A DNA stretch of 35,026 bases from JANQTF01 sp036835375 (lineage in GTDB: Bacteria; Bacteroidota; Bacteroidia; J057). Positions 32,101 to 35,026 of this stretch are shown here, piece after piece. The position numbers were made by a program, and so were the translations under genes. The notes beneath the pieces are model-generated. The model was not told the origin of the DNA, did no database searches, and saw only the letters and a list, made by a program, of their open reading frames with translations. Position 1 is the stretch's first letter. The number at the start of each line of letters is the position of its first letter. The DNA is taken from contig DAITMB010000047.1 of NCBI GenBank assembly GCA_036835375.1, positions 1 to 35,026 on the forward strand, written 5' to 3'.

Positions 32101-35026
32101 CGCCCAGCCATACCTATGCTGACACGGGGATTTTCGTAGTGACCTTCTACGTTTCTGACCAGGTAGGCTGCAAAGACACGGCTCAAGCCAATATACGAAT
32201 CACCGAATCACCAATACCTGCCTTCGTAATGAGCACCTCGCAGGGCTGTGCGCCACTTCCTGTGACGTTCACAGACCTTAGCATCCGCAATGGAGGAACT
32301 TACTTTTGGGACTTTGGCAATGGACAGACCTTTCAGGGCGCGCTGCCACCACCCATCACCTTTGAGCAAGGGCTAGATGACACGGTGTATGTTGTGACCT
32401 TGACCCTCACGAATGATTGTGGCTCGGTGAGCATTCAAGACAGCATTACCGTGTTTCCCAAGCCGATTGTGATTTTTGGAACACAGGTGAGCAACGGGTG
32501 CTCGCCGCTGCTGATCGCATACAACAATGTTTCCAGCGGCAACCCCACGAGTTTCGTGTGGGATCTAGGGCAAGGAGGCCCTCTGCAAGCAGATTCGATT
32601 CCGCAGCCGAGATATTATTTGGCAGACAGTCTCGACAGCCTATACACCATCACGCTGATCGCCATCAATCAATGTGGTGCGGATACTGGCTCGACTCAAA
32701 TCACCGTCTATCCCAACGATCTCACCCCTTTTTTTAACACGAGCCAAACAGTGGGCTGCGCGCCGCTCACGGTGACATTTACTGATTTTTCTGGTGCGCC
32801 CTTCGTGGCCTGGGACTACGGTCAAGGCCTGGGTAATCAGGATGTGGGCAATCACCAACCGACGCATGTGTTTGCACAAGCTGGGTCTTATCTGGTAAAA
32901 ATGTATTCTGACAATGGATGTAGCAAAGACACCGGCGAGATCACCATCACTGTCTATCCTGCTGTTCCTTCCAATGTGCCGGCGCCCGCACCCGTGTGTG
33001 CAGGAGAGCCAATGAGTTTCAGTCCTGGGAATACGCAAGGAATTGGCGGCTATTTCTGGGAATTTGGGGATGGTGCGACTTCCACTCAAACGAATCCGTC
33101 GCATCTCTACCCCGGACCAGGAACGTATCAGGTCCGGTTGACGACTTTTTCTACAATTTATCAATGCCCTGCGACAGACTCGGCGAATGTGTTGGTGCGG
33201 GTGTTGCCTTCGCCTGCGCTATCACAGAATCCCGTAGCGGGCTGCGAGCCGTTCACGATTTCACCGCTGGCTCTGACCCCAGGGCTGAGCTACCTGTGGG
33301 AATTTGGGTTGAACAATGACCAAGCGGTGGGCAATTCGCCTAACTACACCTACTCCCAGGCAGGTTTATACAATCTACTCCTGCGAGTGACAGATGCCTT
33401 TGGCTGCGAAAACGATTCCTCCATCGGGATCACCGTGCATCCGCGGCCCCAGAGCGATTTCACGATCAATCAGGATACCCTTTGCGGTCCTAACTTGGTC
33501 CTCTTTTCCAACCAAAGTACCATTCCTACAGGCTCCCTTTGGCGATTCGGCACTGGAAATCCGGCAGATGTCAGCAACAATGTGAACGCGCAATTTTTCT
33601 ACAGCATTCCGGGGACTTATCAAGTAAGCTTGGAGAGCGAGACAACCTTTGGTTGCCGCGACACTGCTTACGGCATGGTCCATATCTATCCACAGCCAGT
33701 GGCCCACATCGTGCCAAGCGTCACGGCTGGCTGCGTGCCGTTGGTGGTTCAATTTCAAAATAGCTCTGTGGGATCTAGCCGATCGCAATGGGTCTGGGGA
33801 GACGGCACACCGGGGAGCAGCTTATTTCAGCCGGGAAGTCACACGTTTTTCGCCCCTGATGACAGCTTTTTGGTGCAGCTGTTCGTGGACACTGCTGGGC
33901 ATTGTTTTGATACAGCCAGTGTTTGGATTCGGACGGCAAGCTGGCCGGTCGCTGCTTTCACGCAAGATGTCGATCGGGGATGTGGACAAGAAACGGTCAC
34001 TTTCAGCAATAGCTCCAGCTCTCTCGTGTTACCGCTGAGCTTTGAATGGGATTTTGGGAATGCGACCATTTCCACACTTCGCGATCCTTTGCCCGTCACT
34101 TACACACAGCCTGCCAGCTATCCCGTGCGCCTGATCGTCACCAATAGCTACCAATGCCAGGATACGGCATTCGGAGAATTTACTCTGCTTCCCCAGCCGG
34201 AGGCGCGTTTTGGGATGTCTGACTCCACAATTTGTGCACCCCAAGCGGTCCAATTTACCAATCAATCTACTGGTTTCGGACGCTCACAATGGCGCTTTGG
34301 CGATGGATTTACTTCCTCGACGACCAATCCCATCCACAACTTCTTCTTTGAAGATACGACCATATGGATCACCCTGGTGGTAGATACCGCTGGTCTATGT
34401 GTGGATTCGACCCGGCGTCGTCTTCGGACTTCCAGCTATCCAGTGGCGCTCTTCAGGCCCTCCGAAACACAGTTTTGTGGAGATGCGACAGTGAATTTCA
34501 CCAATTTGTCCCAAACCCGGAATTTGCCTCTTGTCTATGGGTGGAACTTCGGCAACGGCCTCAGCAGTACCTTGCGCCAGCCTTCGACTTACTATGTAGT
34601 AGGCGATGTTCCGATCAGTTTTGAGCCGCGACTCATTGCCACCAACAGCTTTGGCTGTGCCGACACGACCAGCGAGACCATCGTAGGATTGCCGCAGCCC
34701 AACGCCGCTTTTTTGCCCATTTACGCGGGAAATTGCAGTCCACTCGAAGTGAGATTTCTGAATCTCAGCACAGGGTTCAATCAATCTGCCTGGCAATTCA
34801 GCAATGGCGCTCGCAGCGACAGCACGTCCCCCATCCAGTTTTTTGGAGTGGGGGAGTGGGATGTTCATCTTGTCGTGAGTTGGGATGGCCAATGTTGGGA
34901 CAGCCTGACCTCGATAAGAGAAATCGAGGTCGTTCAAAGTGCCATTGCTGGGTTTTCTTCAAATACGCAGACGACCGCGATTCCCGACGGAACCGTCGCA
35001 TTCACGAATCAGTCGCGATTTGCCAA
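29183..35026 (+). CDS. Giant PKD-repeat surface protein, open at both ends
   Basis: One frame (first full codon at 29184) stays open for about 1947 codons to the window end, with no stop seen by eye. About 17 PKD-like beta-sandwich modules are recognised by their core tryptophan motif, for example WNFGDG, WNWGNG, WIWGDG, WDFGDG, WDFGNG, WEFGDG, WRFGDG and WQFSNG. Each is followed by a strand ending in a TY/VxLxV-type pattern. Between about 30.85 and 31.9 kb lie about four Ig-like modules of another kind (YCQDPSVVQL, GTWTGAG, AGPDLVLCEGD). Cysteine pairs such as GCAPL and NGCS are regularly spaced. The layout fits SprB-like or gliding-associated adhesins exported by T9SS; the signal peptide and sorting end lie outside the window. 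Confidence 0.9.

Noticed and set aside
1..35026. tRNA or rRNA genes
   Set aside because: No cloverleaf pattern with a TTCGANNC-type arm or any rRNA landmark was noticed; a dedicated scan (tRNAscan-SE, Infernal) would settle it.

Overview
The window reads as a chromosomal scaffold piece from a free-living Bacteroidota, probably of the Saprospiria/Cytophagia type. The evidence is secreted proteins with type IX secretion (T9SS) C-terminal sorting domains, a PorP/SprF-family protein beside a giant PKD-repeat surface protein, a YwqK/MORN protein, an EAD11-like effector-associated domain, and a lack of clear Shine-Dalgarno sequences. The lineage below phylum is inference. Two runs of exactly 100 N (23597-23696 and 29083-29182) look like scaffold gaps of unknown true size; each cuts a gene or a gene boundary.

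Layout. 1-4.2 kb holds ordinary genes: an ACMSD-type decarboxylase (-), an EAD11-like membrane protein (+), truA (+) and a secreted zinc metallopeptidase with a T9SS tail (-). 4.4-11.2 kb is an accessory zone rich in debris: a frameshifted Rpn-type PD-(D/E)XK nuclease, an A/T-rich orphan gene, an IS21-type end, an internally deleted IS4-family transposase, a secreted protein with ten 24-residue repeats, two amino-terminal stubs of an IS1634-type transposase, an orphan secreted protein, and the tail of an addiction-module antitoxin.

11.8-17.1 kb is the most coherent block. Five genes run on the + strand: universal stress protein, PAS histidine kinase, single-domain response regulator, REC-PAS histidine kinase, and a REC-cNMP-binding-Crp/Fnr HTH regulator. 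The first kinase has a PAS domain carrying the FixL pattern, including the proximal heme histidine and the distal arginine. I read the block as a candidate oxygen- or gas-sensing phosphorelay in which the FixJ-like receiver and the FixK/Fnr-like DNA-binding output are fused in one polypeptide. This is the main candidate for an under-described system.

17.1-22.4 kb holds a patatin-like phospholipase, a coiled-coil protein with an internal duplication, a translationally coupled pair (FKBP-type PPIase lipoprotein and a lipoprotein of unknown function), and a divergent periplasmic lactonase-family beta-propeller. 22.7-24.3 kb holds a MORN-repeat protein cut by the first gap and a DUF1016 (YhcG-type) remnant with a perfect palindrome inside it. 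24.4-27.5 kb holds a bacilliredoxin and a coupled glycosyltransferase/flippase pair. 27.9 kb to the end holds the PorP/SprF protein, the second gap, and at least 1947 codons of PKD-like repeats that run off the window.
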